NCBI GenBank assembly: GCA_023015825.1
Contig: JALKAW010000004.1
Coordinates: 186,001-250,000, forward strand
Direction of reading: 5' to 3'
From: Flavobacteriaceae bacterium S0862
GTDB lineage: Bacteria; Bacteroidota; Bacteroidia; Flavobacteriales; Flavobacteriaceae
Length of the DNA stretch: 64,000 nucleotides
Position 1 is the first letter of the stretch. Each line of letters starts with the position of its first letter. Made by a program: the position numbers and the translations under genes. Shown here in pieces: positions 47,850 through 57,448 of this stretch. The notes beneath the pieces are model-generated. The model saw only the letters and a program-made list of their open reading frames with translations. It had not been told where the DNA came from and did no database searches.

Positions 47850-48914
47850 ATGAAACAACATAATTTTAGCGCAGGACCTTGTATACTTCCTCAAGAAGTA
47901 CTCTTAAAAGCATCAGAAGCTGTAATGGATTTAAATGGCAGTGGCTTATCTCTTATCGAAATTTCACATAGAAGTAAAGACTTTGTAGATATCATGGAAA
48001 AAGCTAGAGCACTGGCTTTAGAGTTACTTGGCTTAGAAGGCAAAGGCTATAAAGCATTATTCCTACAAGGTGGAGCTAGTACGCAATTTTTAATGGTAGC
48101 ATTAAATTTATTAGAAAAAAGAGCTGGTTATTTAAATACTGGAACTTGGAGTGATAAAGCCATCAAGGAAGCTAAAATTTACGATGATATTTACGAAGTA
48201 GCCTCTTCTAAAAACGCAAACTTCAATTATATCCCAAAGGGATATGATATCCCAACAGACTACGACTATTTTCATTGCACATCTAACAACACAATTTTTG
48301 GAACACAGATAAAACAATTTCCAGACTGTCCAATTCCTATGGTTTGTGATATGAGTAGTGATATTTTTTCACGTCAATTAGATTTTTCAAAATTTGATTT
48401 GATATATGCTGGTGCACAAAAAAATATGGGTCCAGCAGGAACAACGTTAGTAGTTATCAAAGAAGAGGTGTTAGGAAAAGTTTCAAGACACATTCCTTCT
48501 ATGATGGATTATAAAGTACATATAAGCAAGAGTAGTATGTTCAATACGCCCCCTGTTTTTGCCGTGTATACGTCAATGCTAACAATGGAGTGGCTAAAAA
48601 AATTGGGAGGTATTGCCGCTATTGAAGAAGAAAACGAAAAGAAAGCACGTTTAATGTATTCTGAAATTGATTTAAACCCTTTATTTAAGGGTTACGCAAC
48701 AAAAGAAGACCGTTCTATAATGAATGCTACATTTACATTAGCAAATGAAGATTTAAAAGAAACGTTCGATACCATGTGTAAAGAAGCTGGAATAAACGGC
48801 ATCAATGGTCATAGAAGTGTAGGAGGTTACAGAGCCTCTATGTACAATGCTTTACCTCTAGAGAGTGTACAAGTATTAGTAGAAATTATGAGTGAATTAG
48901 AAAGTAAAGCATAA
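47850..48914 (+). CDS. serC: Phosphoserine aminotransferase
   Basis: 354 residues of the SerC family (class V aminotransferase). PLP Lys191 lies in YAGAQKNMGPAG; SAGPCILPQEVL at the N-terminus is diagnostic. It turns 3-phosphohydroxypyruvate into phosphoserine in serine biosynthesis. It is followed after 4 bases by serA and is preceded by a TAAATTTA box at 47813-47820. Confidence 0.96.
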   Translation: MKQHNFSAGPCILPQEVLLKASEAVMDLNGSGLSLIEISHRSKDFVDIMEKARALALELLGLEGKGYKALFLQGGASTQFLMVALNLLEKRAGYLNTGTWSDKAIKEAKIYDDIYEVASSKNANFNYIPKGYDIPTDYDYFHCTSNNTIFGTQIKQFPDCPIPMVCDMSSDIFSRQLDFSKFDLIYAGAQKNMGPAGTTLVVIKEEVLGKVSRHIPSMMDYKVHISKSSMFNTPPVFAVYTSMLTMEWLKKLGGIAAIEEENEKKARLMYSEIDLNPLFKGYATKEDRSIMNATFTLANEDLKETFDTMCKEAGINGINGHRSVGGYRASMYNALPLESVQVLVEIMSELESKA

Positions 48915-48918
48915 ATAA

Positions 48919-49869
48919 ATGAAAGTATTAGCAAACGATGGAGTTTCACAAAGTGGAATTGACACCTTAACATCTGCAGGTTTTGAAGTAAATACAATAA
49001 CAGTAGCACAAGAACAACTAGCTAATTACATTAATGAAAATACAATTGATGTATTATTGGTAAGAAGTGCAACAACAGTTAGAAAAGAATTAATTGATGC
49101 TTGTCCATCTTTAAAGATTATTGGTCGTGGTGGAGTTGGCATGGATAATATTGATGTAGATTATGCAAGAAAAAAAGGTGTTCATGTAATAAATACTCCT
49201 GCTGCATCTTCAAATTCAGTTGCAGAATTAGTGTTTGCTCATCTATTTGGAGGAGCACGTTTTCTATACGATTCTAATCGAAATATGCCATTGGATGGCG
49301 ATACCAAGTTTAAAAACCTAAAGAAAAGCTATGCCAAAGGTGTAGAATTAAGAGGTAAAACTCTAGGGATTATTGGTTTTGGTCGTATTGGTCGTGAAGT
49401 TGCAAAAATTGCCTTAGGAATTGGTATGAAAGTTATCGCAAGCGATAAGTTTGTGGGTGATGCAACCATTAAGGTTAAATTCTATAACGGTCAGTTTATA
49501 AATGTAAATATTAAGACTGAACCTATGAAGGAGATTCTTAAACAATCAGACTTTATTACCTTACACGTACCAGCTCAAAAAGAGTATGTTATTGGTAAAA
49601 AGCAATTAGAAATGATGAAAGATGGTGTCGGTATCGTTAATGCTGCTCGTGGAGGAGTAATTGACGAGGTTGCCTTAGTTGCAGCTTTAGAATCCGGAAA
49701 GGTTGCTTTTGCTGGCTTAGACACCTTCGAAGAAGAACCCACTCCAGCTGTTCAAGTTTTAATGAATACAAAAATATCGTTAACGCCTCATATTGGGGCC
49801 GCAACAAACGAAGCACAAGATAGAATTGGTGAAGAATTAGCATCTCAAATTATTAGTCTTCTTGCGTAG
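48919..49869 (+). CDS. serA: D-3-phosphoglycerate dehydrogenase (short form)
   Basis: 316 residues of the D-2-hydroxyacid dehydrogenase family. NAD-binding GIIGFGRIGREVA and the substrate and catalytic segments RGGVGMDNID, NAARGGVIDE and LTPHIGAAT are present. It has no C-terminal ACT or regulatory domain, so feedback control by serine through ACT is not expected. It supplies 3-phosphohydroxypyruvate to SerC, its operon partner. Ends at a strong terminator. Confidence 0.93.
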   Translation: MKVLANDGVSQSGIDTLTSAGFEVNTITVAQEQLANYINENTIDVLLVRSATTVRKELIDACPSLKIIGRGGVGMDNIDVDYARKKGVHVINTPAASSNSVAELVFAHLFGGARFLYDSNRNMPLDGDTKFKNLKKSYAKGVELRGKTLGIIGFGRIGREVAKIALGIGMKVIASDKFVGDATIKVKFYNGQFINVNIKTEPMKEILKQSDFITLHVPAQKEYVIGKKQLEMMKDGVGIVNAARGGVIDEVALVAALESGKVAFAGLDTFEEEPTPAVQVLMNTKISLTPHIGAATNEAQDRIGEELASQIISLLA

Positions 49870-49902
49870 AAAAAATTAAATGTGACTACTTAAGTATATA
49901 GG

Positions 49903-49934
49903 AGTCCTAACTAATAGGTGTTAGGACTTTTTTT
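49903..49934 (+). terminator. Intrinsic terminator of serC-serA
   Basis: AGTCCTAAC pairs with GTTAGGACT around a 7-8 base loop, followed by seven T. Classical and strong. Confidence 0.9.
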
Positions 49935-49973
49935 ACCTTAAAACATTATCATTAACCATATTAAATTTAAATT

Positions 49974-50612
49974 ATGTCAGGAATTTTAGACTTATTAAAC
50001 AGTGATCTAGGAAAAACCATAATTAGCGGTGTATCTAATCAAACAGGTCAAGATCAAAACAAAACAGGAGATGTATTAACCATGGCATTGCCTGTATTAA
50101 TGCAAGCTATGAAAAGAAATGCAGCAACACCTGAAGGTGCTCAAGGACTATTGGGAGCACTAGAAAACAAGCATGATGGAAGTATTCTAGATAATTTAGG
50201 TGGTCTTTTTGGAGATAGTGTATCAAATGATGTTATGGATGATGGTGGAAAAATTTTAGGTCACGTTTTAGGAAGTAAACAACGTAATGTAGAAAACGCC
50301 TTAAGCCAAAAATCTGGAATGGACACTGGTTCTGTCGCACAAATTTTAAAAGTAGCAGCACCAATTTTAATGGGAGTTCTTGGAAAACAAAAAAGGCAGC
50401 AGCAAGTTGAAAGCCCTAGTGGCATTGAAGGGCTCTTAGGAGGCTTATTAAAAGGCAACTCACCTCAACAAGAGCAAAGTTTTCTTGAGTCTATGCTAGA
50501 TGCAAATGGTGACGGAAGTATTATTGATGATGTTGCAGGAATGGTTCTTGGAGGAAATAAAAAGAAAGGTGTTCTTGGCGGATTGCTAGGTGGTCTTTTT
50601 GAAAAAAAATAA
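49974..50612 (+). CDS. DUF937/YidB-like protein
   Basis: 212 residues, no signal peptide or membrane helix. It contains ILDLLNSDLGKTIISGVS and repeats of GLLGGLL-type Gly/Leu segments (GIEGLLGGLLKGN, GVLGGLLGGLFEKK), as in DUF937 proteins; several DUF937 members form homo-oligomers. Function unknown. It follows serA after a terminator. Confidence 0.85.
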   Translation: MSGILDLLNSDLGKTIISGVSNQTGQDQNKTGDVLTMALPVLMQAMKRNAATPEGAQGLLGALENKHDGSILDNLGGLFGDSVSNDVMDDGGKILGHVLGSKQRNVENALSQKSGMDTGSVAQILKVAAPILMGVLGKQKRQQQVESPSGIEGLLGGLLKGNSPQQEQSFLESMLDANGDGSIIDDVAGMVLGGNKKKGVLGGLLGGLFEKK

Positions 50613-50633
50613 CAGTCTACTAAATATATTTTC

Positions 50634-50672
50634 AAAAGCTAGGTATCTATCTGATATTTAGCTTTTTTTTTT
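50634..50672 (+). terminator. Intrinsic terminator after the DUF937 gene
   Basis: AAAAGCTA-GG-TATC pairs with GATA-TT-TAGCTTTT; a T-run follows. Confidence 0.75.
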
Positions 50673-50731
50673 GTGTTAAAAATTAAAAATTACGGAACGA
50701 TTTTTGTAACTTTAAGAGAAAAACAAAGAAA

Positions 50732-51160
50732 ATGAAAAATCTATTTTTAATCCTTTTGATTTGCTTTGGTGTAATAAGTTGCAAAACTCCCCAAAAAGCA
50801 AACATAAGCAACCAAGTTTCAAAGGTTGAGCAAGATACTGTTAGAATAGCCAATGACGAATTAGAATACGAAATAATTATAATAGAGCCAGGATTTAACA
50901 CATGGCTTGAAAGTATAGCAAGACCAGAAGGTTATTATTCTCAACAATTTCTAGAAACTAGGAACAATCTTTTGGTTACCGAGTGGAACAGTAGAGTTTT
51001 ACAACCTCAAAAATATAATCCTAGTTTGTATGAAATGCAAATAGATTATAGGCCAAATATTGATTATGGCTATGAAGTTAATTACAAACTTTATAATTAT
51101 TTTATTTACTTTCAAATAACACACAAACAACAATTAACAGGTTTTACTCCCAGAATTTAG
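50732..51160 (+). CDS. DUF6146-family lipoprotein
   Basis: 142 residues with a lipoprotein signal and lipid Cys17 (CFGVISC). The conserved EIIIIEPGFNTWL, ARPEGYYSQQFLE and DYRPNIDYGYEVNYKLYNYF are typical of DUF6146, a flavobacterial lipoprotein family of unknown role. Envelope-anchored. Confidence 0.87.
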   Translation: MKNLFLILLICFGVISCKTPQKANISNQVSKVEQDTVRIANDELEYEIIIIEPGFNTWLESIARPEGYYSQQFLETRNNLLVTEWNSRVLQPQKYNPSLYEMQIDYRPNIDYGYEVNYKLYNYFIYFQITHKQQLTGFTPRI

Positions 51161-51170
51161 TAGAACGCTT

Positions 51171-51178
51171 TATATTTG
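51171..51178 (+). promoter_or_regulatory. -7 box supporting the start at 51200
   Basis: TATATTTG matches TAnnTTTG and overlaps the TTG at 51176, so the DUF6787 gene begins at the ATG at 51200. No clear -33 was identified. Confidence 0.5.
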
Positions 51179-51199
51179 CGGCACAATTTATTTAGTGCT

Positions 51200-51709
51200 A
51201 TGAAAAAATTTAAAGAACGCTGGGAGATAAAGAAAAATTGGCAATTATTTTTTCCAATATTAGGTGTGGTATTGTTAGTTTATAGTTCTTATAAACTATC
51301 TGGGATTTTTTTTGACAGGCACGAAGCTCCAAATATTCCATATTTAGTCTTATTATCAGCTATTTTCTATTTTATCCTATTAAAGTTCTTCCTTTTCTGT
51401 TTCAAGAGGCTGGAAAACAAATGGATAGTTGACTACAAATGGGAAATGATTCGCATTTTTATTGTATTTGCCATAACTGGAACATCATCCGTTTTTGTCA
51501 GTAAACCTATTATGAAATTTATAGGAATTACTAAAGAAAACTTAAATGTGTTTGTCTATTGGATACTTTATGTTATTATTGGGCTCATATTTTATCAAAT
51601 CCTGTTAATTACAATAGCTTGGATTTTTGGTCAATATGCATTTTTTAGGGATTTTTTAAAAAGATTGGCAAAGCGAATTGGATTAAGCAGATTAGTAAAA
51701 GAAGAATGA
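51200..51709 (+). CDS. DUF6787-family membrane protein
   Basis: 169 residues from ATG 51200; a TTG start at 51176 is unlikely. Several membrane segments are visible (about 13-35, 52-73, 80-105, 115-140). The pattern KERWEIKKNWQL and FAITGTSSVFVSKPIMKFIGITKENL fits DUF6787, a flavobacterial family of unknown role. Its last bases overlap the next gene's ATG by 4. Confidence 0.85.
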   Translation: MKKFKERWEIKKNWQLFFPILGVVLLVYSSYKLSGIFFDRHEAPNIPYLVLLSAIFYFILLKFFLFCFKRLENKWIVDYKWEMIRIFIVFAITGTSSVFVSKPIMKFIGITKENLNVFVYWILYVIIGLIFYQILLITIAWIFGQYAFFRDFLKRLAKRIGLSRLVKEE

Positions 51710-52035
51710 TTAAATACAAAAAAAGTTTAGTTTTTAAAAGTTTGATTATCACACTGGTGATAACACTTTTAGTACCTTCTTTTGTAAAGCTAGCTCATGC
51801 TTTCGAAAATCATGAACATGAAATTTGTGTAACGCCTCAAAAGGAACATTTCCATGAGTACAATATTGATTGTGAATTCTACAAATTCAAAACAAATCCT
51901 CAAGTTGCTATTTCATTTGATTATCCGGAGAGCATAGATATTGAAACTAACACATCTACAATTATCTCGCAATATCAATTTATAAGCGATTATCAACGAT
52001 TATCTTTTAGTTTAAGAGGACCTCCTTCTGTTTAG
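51706..52035 (+). CDS. Small exported His-containing protein beside a TonB receptor
   Basis: 109 residues with an N-terminal export segment (about 8-28), a His-rich stretch (FENHEHEICVTPQKEHFHE, about 33-51) and Cys 40 and 57. Metal binding is possible: three or more His and a Cys cluster before an otherwise plain domain. It overlaps the DUF6787 gene by 4 bases and sits 40 bases before the ZnuD-like receptor, a pairing seen in flavobacteria. Not a named family. Confidence 0.75.
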   Translation: MIKYKKSLVFKSLIITLVITLLVPSFVKLAHAFENHEHEICVTPQKEHFHEYNIDCEFYKFKTNPQVAISFDYPESIDIETNTSTIISQYQFISDYQRLSFSLRGPPSV

Positions 52036-52075
52036 TGTTATTTAGAATTATTATCAAACATTAAACAAATTTAAA

Positions 52076-54295
52076 ATGAAATCTATTTATTTAAGTCTAC
52101 TATTTTTAGTAGCATCTTTACCTATTCATGCCCAAAATACAGTAAAAGGAACCATAACAGATATTGACACGCATGAGGTGTTAGAATTAGCCAACGTTTA
52201 TTTTCCAATTTTAGAAAAAGGAGGAATTACAAATGAAAACGGTGAATTTACTATCTACAACATTCCAAACGGAAAACATAAAATAATTGTTTCCATAATT
52301 GGATACGAGACATATGATGGATATGTTGAACTCCCAAATGAAGACTATATCAAAATACAATTATATGCTTCAGCAATAGAGATGGACGAAATTGTTCTAT
52401 CAACCCCATTTCACAAATTGCAACGAGACAATGTAATGAAGGTTGATCAGAAAAAAATATCCGAATTAAAGTCCAACGGAGCTGTGACACTTGCTGACGG
52501 TATAAATACAATTTCAGGTGTTGAAACAGTTTCAACTGGTATTGGTATTGGAAAGCCCGTAATAAGAGGATTAAGCAGTAATCGTGTACTTGTTTATGCT
52601 CAAGGTGTTAGGTTGGAAAATCAACAATATGGAGATGAACATGGTCTAGGATTGAGTGATGCTGGAGTAGAGAGTATTGAAGTAATTAAGGGACCTGCTT
52701 CCCTACTATATGGTAGCGACGCATTAGGAGGTGTTTTATATATTAATCCAGAAAAATTCGCAAATGCTAATTCTAGTAAAGGTGATATTAACTTTAACTA
52801 CTTCACAAATACACAAGGATATAATACAAATGCAGGTTTTAAAACTTCTGGTGAAATCTTTAAAGCAATTTTTAGGGGAAGTTTAACCGAACATTCTGAT
52901 TATAAAACTAAAGATTATCGTGTTACTAACTCTCGATTTAAAGAGCAGGATTTTAAAGCCGCTATTGGTTTGCATACTTCAAAGTTCAATACAGAAATTC
53001 GTTATAATCTAAATGCTTCGCAGTTAGGAATTCCAGAAGAAATTGGAGTGCAAAGTACCAGCACAACTCCGTTAGAGCCAAATCAAAATATCAATAATCA
53101 TATTTTAAGTTCAAAATCTAAATTATTTTTAGAAAATTCGAGTTTCGAACTAAATTTTGGCTACATTTTTAATGATCGAAAGGAATTTGAGGATCATCAT
53201 CATGAAGAGGACGAGGAAGAAGAAGAGGGAGAAGAACATGAAGAAGGTGAAGAAGCAGCTCTTCATATGAAGTTAAAAACTTTTAACTACGACCTTAAAT
53301 ATAACTTGCCGAAGTCCGGTAAGTTTGAAACCATAGTTGGTATACAAGGTATGACTCAAACTAACTCAAATTTTGGTGAAGAAGAATTAATTCCTGACGC
53401 AACTACCAATGATATTGGTTTATTGGCAACATCACATATACATTTTGATGCCATGGATTTACAAATTGGTGCAAGATATGATAATAGAACAATTAATGTT
53501 GATAATAGTTTTGATAAAAGTTTCAGTAGTTTTAATGGAGCATTTGGAATAAAAAAAGATTTTAGTGAATCATTTACTACTAGAGTAAATCTCGCTTCAG
53601 GATTTAGAGCACCAAACTTAGCGGAATTAACGTCTGACGGCAGCCATGAAGGTACCAATCGTTATGAAGTTGGTAACGAAAATCTTAAAAATGAGCAAAA
53701 TTTTCAAATAGATGTTGCATTTGAGTATAATGCACAGCATGTAGAATTATTTGTAAATGGGTTTTATAATAAAGTAAATAACTTCATTTTCCTGTCTCCA
53801 GACGGCACTTTAATTGATGACAATCCTGTTTATCTATATTTGCAAGATGATGCAAAGCTATTTGGAGGTGAATTAGGATTGCATTTTCATCCTCATCCTC
53901 TAGACAAATTACATATTGAAAACACGTTTGAAACGGTCACTGGAAAATTAAAAGATGGTAGTCATTTACCTTTAATTCCTGCCAATAAAATAACTAATAC
54001 CATTAGGTTGGAATTCGAAAATGACTGGATTGAAAAAGGTTATTCTTTTATTAGGTTAAGTACTTATCTAAAACAAAACAACATAAGTGATTTTGAAACA
54101 TCTACACCTAGCTATGCATTAGTAAATGTTGGAATCGGCGGAGAAATGAAATTATTCAACAATTCATTACAATTAAGTATTTCTGGAAACAATTTGATGA
54201 ACAAGAAATATGTAAATCATTTATCTCGATTAAAGTCAGATGGTATTTATAATATAGGACGTAATGTTAGTTTTGCATTGAGTTATACATTGTAA
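52076..54295 (+). CDS. TonB-dependent outer-membrane receptor, ZnuD-like
   Basis: 739 residues with a signal peptide, an N-terminal CarboxypepD_reg-like domain (VKGTITDIDTHEVLEL), a plug domain (about 105-215, VIRGLSSNRVLVYAQG) and a 22-stranded barrel ending in an aromatic-capped last strand (SFALSYTL). Residues 373-394 form an extracellular-loop-like stretch of His, Asp and Glu (DHHHEEDEEEEEGEEHEEGE), as in zinc-piracy receptors of the ZnuD type. Substrate is inferred to be zinc or a related metal. Confidence 0.85.
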   Translation: MKSIYLSLLFLVASLPIHAQNTVKGTITDIDTHEVLELANVYFPILEKGGITNENGEFTIYNIPNGKHKIIVSIIGYETYDGYVELPNEDYIKIQLYASAIEMDEIVLSTPFHKLQRDNVMKVDQKKISELKSNGAVTLADGINTISGVETVSTGIGIGKPVIRGLSSNRVLVYAQGVRLENQQYGDEHGLGLSDAGVESIEVIKGPASLLYGSDALGGVLYINPEKFANANSSKGDINFNYFTNTQGYNTNAGFKTSGEIFKAIFRGSLTEHSDYKTKDYRVTNSRFKEQDFKAAIGLHTSKFNTEIRYNLNASQLGIPEEIGVQSTSTTPLEPNQNINNHILSSKSKLFLENSSFELNFGYIFNDRKEFEDHHHEEDEEEEEGEEHEEGEEAALHMKLKTFNYDLKYNLPKSGKFETIVGIQGMTQTNSNFGEEELIPDATTNDIGLLATSHIHFDAMDLQIGARYDNRTINVDNSFDKSFSSFNGAFGIKKDFSESFTTRVNLASGFRAPNLAELTSDGSHEGTNRYEVGNENLKNEQNFQIDVAFEYNAQHVELFVNGFYNKVNNFIFLSPDGTLIDDNPVYLYLQDDAKLFGGELGLHFHPHPLDKLHIENTFETVTGKLKDGSHLPLIPANKITNTIRLEFENDWIEKGYSFIRLSTYLKQNNISDFETSTPSYALVNVGIGGEMKLFNNSLQLSISGNNLMNKKYVNHLSRLKSDGIYNIGRNVSFALSYTL

Positions 54296-54305
54296 AAGTA
54301 TTAAG

Positions 54306-54340
54306 GAATAACTAAGTGAATTCACTTAGTTATTCTTTTT
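54306..54340. terminator. Bidirectional hairpin terminator
   Basis: A 15-bp perfect inverted repeat without loop (GAATAACTAAGTGAA with its complement), followed by T5. It lies between convergent stops at 54295 and 54343. Confidence 0.85.
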
Positions 54341-54342
54341 GT

Positions 54343-54609
54343 CTAAACTTCAATTATTTTCTTTTCAGTTTTAAATACATAACTATATAACCACATAAGT
54401 GTAAACGTTGGTATAATATCTAGAAAAGGCATCGCTTCCTCAATAAAAACAATAGCTCCAGCTATTTTTCCAGTTTTACCTTTGTAAAGTTTTGTCATTA
54501 AATAACCAGCTAATGGCGCCCAAACAATGTCGAAGAGTGGAAATATAAATGATACATAACCTAAGGCATCAAATATTAAACTCATAGCTAGTTTTTTATA
54601 TTTAGTCAT
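54343..54609 (-). CDS. Small membrane protein of unknown function
   Basis: 88 residues with two or three membrane segments (about 9-30, 33-55 and 62-80). No recognised family; the ATG at 54609 gives the full length. The gap 54610-54830 has a TAAATTTG box at 54757-54764, likely for the next gene, and nothing else that I recognise. Confidence 0.65.
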   Translation of the reverse strand: MTKYKKLAMSLIFDALGYVSFIFPLFDIVWAPLAGYLMTKLYKGKTGKIAGAIVFIEEAMPFLDIIPTFTLMWLYSYVFKTEKKIIEV

Positions 54610-54756
54610 AAAATGTGTAGTATTATTGATTTACTTAAAACTATAACAATAAACGTACCAATTTATTGTAAAATTTGGCTATTGATACTAACAAACAATT
54701 AACACTATATTGTTTTTTTTAACCTTTACTTGTGAAAAAGACTCTAGCTCAAAATT

Positions 54757-54764
54757 TAAATTTG
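54757..54764 (+). promoter_or_regulatory. -7 box upstream of the first DUF5916 gene
   Basis: TAAATTTG matches TAnnTTTG. A TTG lies 24 bases upstream, slightly long. The ATG is 66 bases downstream at 54831. Confidence 0.4.
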
Positions 54765-54830
54765 CTTTTAATGTAACAATTAAGATTTTAGTCAGTCTTT
54801 TTATAGAACATTCATCAAATCAATCAAAAA

Positions 54831-57272
54831 ATGAAACACATTCTAACTGTGTTGATTGCACTTATGTGCATTTCGACGTTCTCTGCACAAGAAAAAAAAT
54901 TCGTAAACCTTAAAAGGGCTTTAATTGCACCGAAAATAGATGCCGTACTTGATGATCCTGCATGGGAAGAGGCAGAAGAAGCCAAAGACTTTATTCAATT
55001 TAGGCCGGATGTTGGAGTTAAAGTGACCGATGAAGAGGAAACCATTGTTAAGGTGACTTATGATGATAATGCTGTTTATTTTGCTGCATTTATGCGTGAT
55101 GACCCATCCAAAATAATGAAACAATTTACAACTCGTGATAATTTTGGACAAGCTGATTTCTTTTTAATATCAATAAACCCTAATAATGATGGTCAAAACG
55201 ATACCGAATTTTTAGTTTTCTCTACTGGAACTCAAGGAGATGCCATTGTAACATCGGATGGTAATGAAGATTGGGGCTGGAATGCTGTTTGGGATAGTGC
55301 AGTAAAAATAGTAGACGACGGATGGGTTGTGGAGATTAAAATTCCATATTCTGCGCTACGTTTTTCTAATAAAGGAATTCAAACTTGGGGAGTAAATTAT
55401 CACAGACGATTTGCTAGAGATAATAGACAGTATACATGGAACCCATTAGATCTTTCATCTGGAAAAAAAATCGGGTTAATGCACGGAGAAACTCGAGGTA
55501 TTGAAGATATTAACCCTCCTACTCGGTTAAGTTTTTACCCATTTTCCTCGGGTTTAACAAGAAGTTTTGATAGTGAAAATGATAGTGATATTAGCTTTGG
55601 AATGGATGTAAAATATGGAATAACTGAAAGTTTTACTTTAGATGCTACATTGGTACCTGACTTTAGTCAAATAGGGTTTGATGACGTAGAATTAAATCTA
55701 GGTCCTTTTGAGCAACAATTTTCAGAACAACGGCAGTTTTTTAAGGAAGGTGTAGATTTATTTAATAAGGGAAATTTATTTTATTCGAGACGTATAGGAA
55801 ATGGTCCAAGTGCTTCACCTACATTAAATTCAGATGAAATAATTACGAGCTCCTCAAATGGTGTGAAGGTTTTAAACGCATTGAAACTTTCAGGCAGAAC
55901 TAATAAAGGTCTTGGAATAGCATTTTTTAATGCTATAACCGAAAAAACAGAAGCAACTATAAAAAACACTTTAACTGAAAACACTAGAACAGAAATTATA
56001 GAGCCGTTAGCTAATTACAATATACTAGTAATTGACAAACAATTTAATGGAAACTCATCGGTTAGTTTGGTTAATACAAATGTTACTAGAGATGGCGGTT
56101 TTAGAGATGCAAATGTAACTGCTGGATTGTTTAACATTAATAATAAGAAAAACACTTATAATTATGAAGGGGCAGTTAAAGTTAGTAATGTTAATTATAG
56201 AGGAATAGATGAAACAACTTCTGGTTTGAGTGGTGGTTTGGGTTTTAACAAAATTAGCGGTAATTATAGGTTTGGAATTGATTACGAAATGGCAGATAAA
56301 AAGTTTGACATCAACGATATGGGAATCCAAAACCAAAATAATTTTAGTAATTTTTCTGCATATGCAACTTATCAAACATTTAAACCAACCAAAAAGCTAA
56401 ATAGTTTTAGAGTAAACACCTGGTTTAATTATGAGCGTTTATTTAGACCCAATACATATTCTAGAAAGAATCTAGGCGTAAATATAAACGGTCAAACAAA
56501 AAAACTAATGCATTTTGGCGGAAATGTTAATTGGGAAATAGGGAAACAATATGACTTTTGGGAGCCCCGCACAGATGGACGATTCTTTACATATAATAAT
56601 GGTCTAAATTTAAATGTTTGGGCTGGAAGTAATCGAGCAAAAAAATTCTCATTTATGACACGTCAGGGATTTGCTACGGTACTTGATAAAGACCGTAATG
56701 TATTTGTTCATTTCTGGGCTGTTGATCCAACTATACGTTTTACAGACAAATTTAGCATGAGCTACTCCTATCAATATAATCAAGGAATTGGTGGTCGTGG
56801 ATTTGTTACAAAGGCTAACGACGATATTGTTTTTGGACAGCGAAAGCAAAAAACAATTGTTAATAGTATTTCGAGTACTTATAATTTTAATTCTTTTCAT
56901 GGCTTATCATTAACGTTTAGAAATTATTGGTCTACTGTAACTTATGACAATAAATTGTATACTTTAGAAAACGATGGTAGTACTTTAAATACAACTGGAT
57001 ATACTGTAGACAATATTGGATATAATCCAAATGTTAACTTTAATACTTGGAATTTAGACTTCAGATATTCTTGGCAATTTGCTCCAGGTAGCCAATTAAC
57101 TGCACTATATAGAAATTCATTATTTAACTTTAATAATAAATCCAGAGAAAATTATTTTAGTAGTATAAATACTCTTTTAAATCAGCCAATTGAGCATATA
57201 TTTTCATTAAGAATGGTTTATTATTTAGATTTTAATAATATGACAAACGTATTTGCTAAAAAAAATAGTTAG
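54831..57272 (+). CDS. CBM9-like/DUF5916 outer-membrane protein, paralogue A
   Basis: 813 residues with a signal peptide (about 1-19). The N-terminal 200 or so are a carbohydrate-binding family 9-like domain (DAVLDDPAWEEAEEAKDF, then EIKIPYSALRFS); the rest is a DUF5916 beta-barrel-like region ending in an aromatic strand (FSLRMVYYLDFNNM). Such proteins are common and poorly characterised in Bacteroidota; a role in surface binding or transport is inferred from location. Followed by a collinear paralogue at 57449. Confidence 0.85.
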   Translation: MKHILTVLIALMCISTFSAQEKKFVNLKRALIAPKIDAVLDDPAWEEAEEAKDFIQFRPDVGVKVTDEEETIVKVTYDDNAVYFAAFMRDDPSKIMKQFTTRDNFGQADFFLISINPNNDGQNDTEFLVFSTGTQGDAIVTSDGNEDWGWNAVWDSAVKIVDDGWVVEIKIPYSALRFSNKGIQTWGVNYHRRFARDNRQYTWNPLDLSSGKKIGLMHGETRGIEDINPPTRLSFYPFSSGLTRSFDSENDSDISFGMDVKYGITESFTLDATLVPDFSQIGFDDVELNLGPFEQQFSEQRQFFKEGVDLFNKGNLFYSRRIGNGPSASPTLNSDEIITSSSNGVKVLNALKLSGRTNKGLGIAFFNAITEKTEATIKNTLTENTRTEIIEPLANYNILVIDKQFNGNSSVSLVNTNVTRDGGFRDANVTAGLFNINNKKNTYNYEGAVKVSNVNYRGIDETTSGLSGGLGFNKISGNYRFGIDYEMADKKFDINDMGIQNQNNFSNFSAYATYQTFKPTKKLNSFRVNTWFNYERLFRPNTYSRKNLGVNINGQTKKLMHFGGNVNWEIGKQYDFWEPRTDGRFFTYNNGLNLNVWAGSNRAKKFSFMTRQGFATVLDKDRNVFVHFWAVDPTIRFTDKFSMSYSYQYNQGIGGRGFVTKANDDIVFGQRKQKTIVNSISSTYNFNSFHGLSLTFRNYWSTVTYDNKLYTLENDGSTLNTTGYTVDNIGYNPNVNFNTWNLDFRYSWQFAPGSQLTALYRNSLFNFNNKSRENYFSSINTLLNQPIEHIFSLRMVYYLDFNNMTNVFAKKNS

Positions 57273-57448
57273 GAACAGTATATTTTATTTGCTAAAAGGC
57301 ATTTTTCTTTCGAGGAACTTGTCTTTTTTTTTAACATTTAGTTAGGACAATACTAACGATACTAAGTGTAGTTTTGATAAAAAATTTTGCGATTTTTAAA
57401 AATTAAGCTTGCATAAAAAGACAAAACAATACTAATCATCATTTAATA

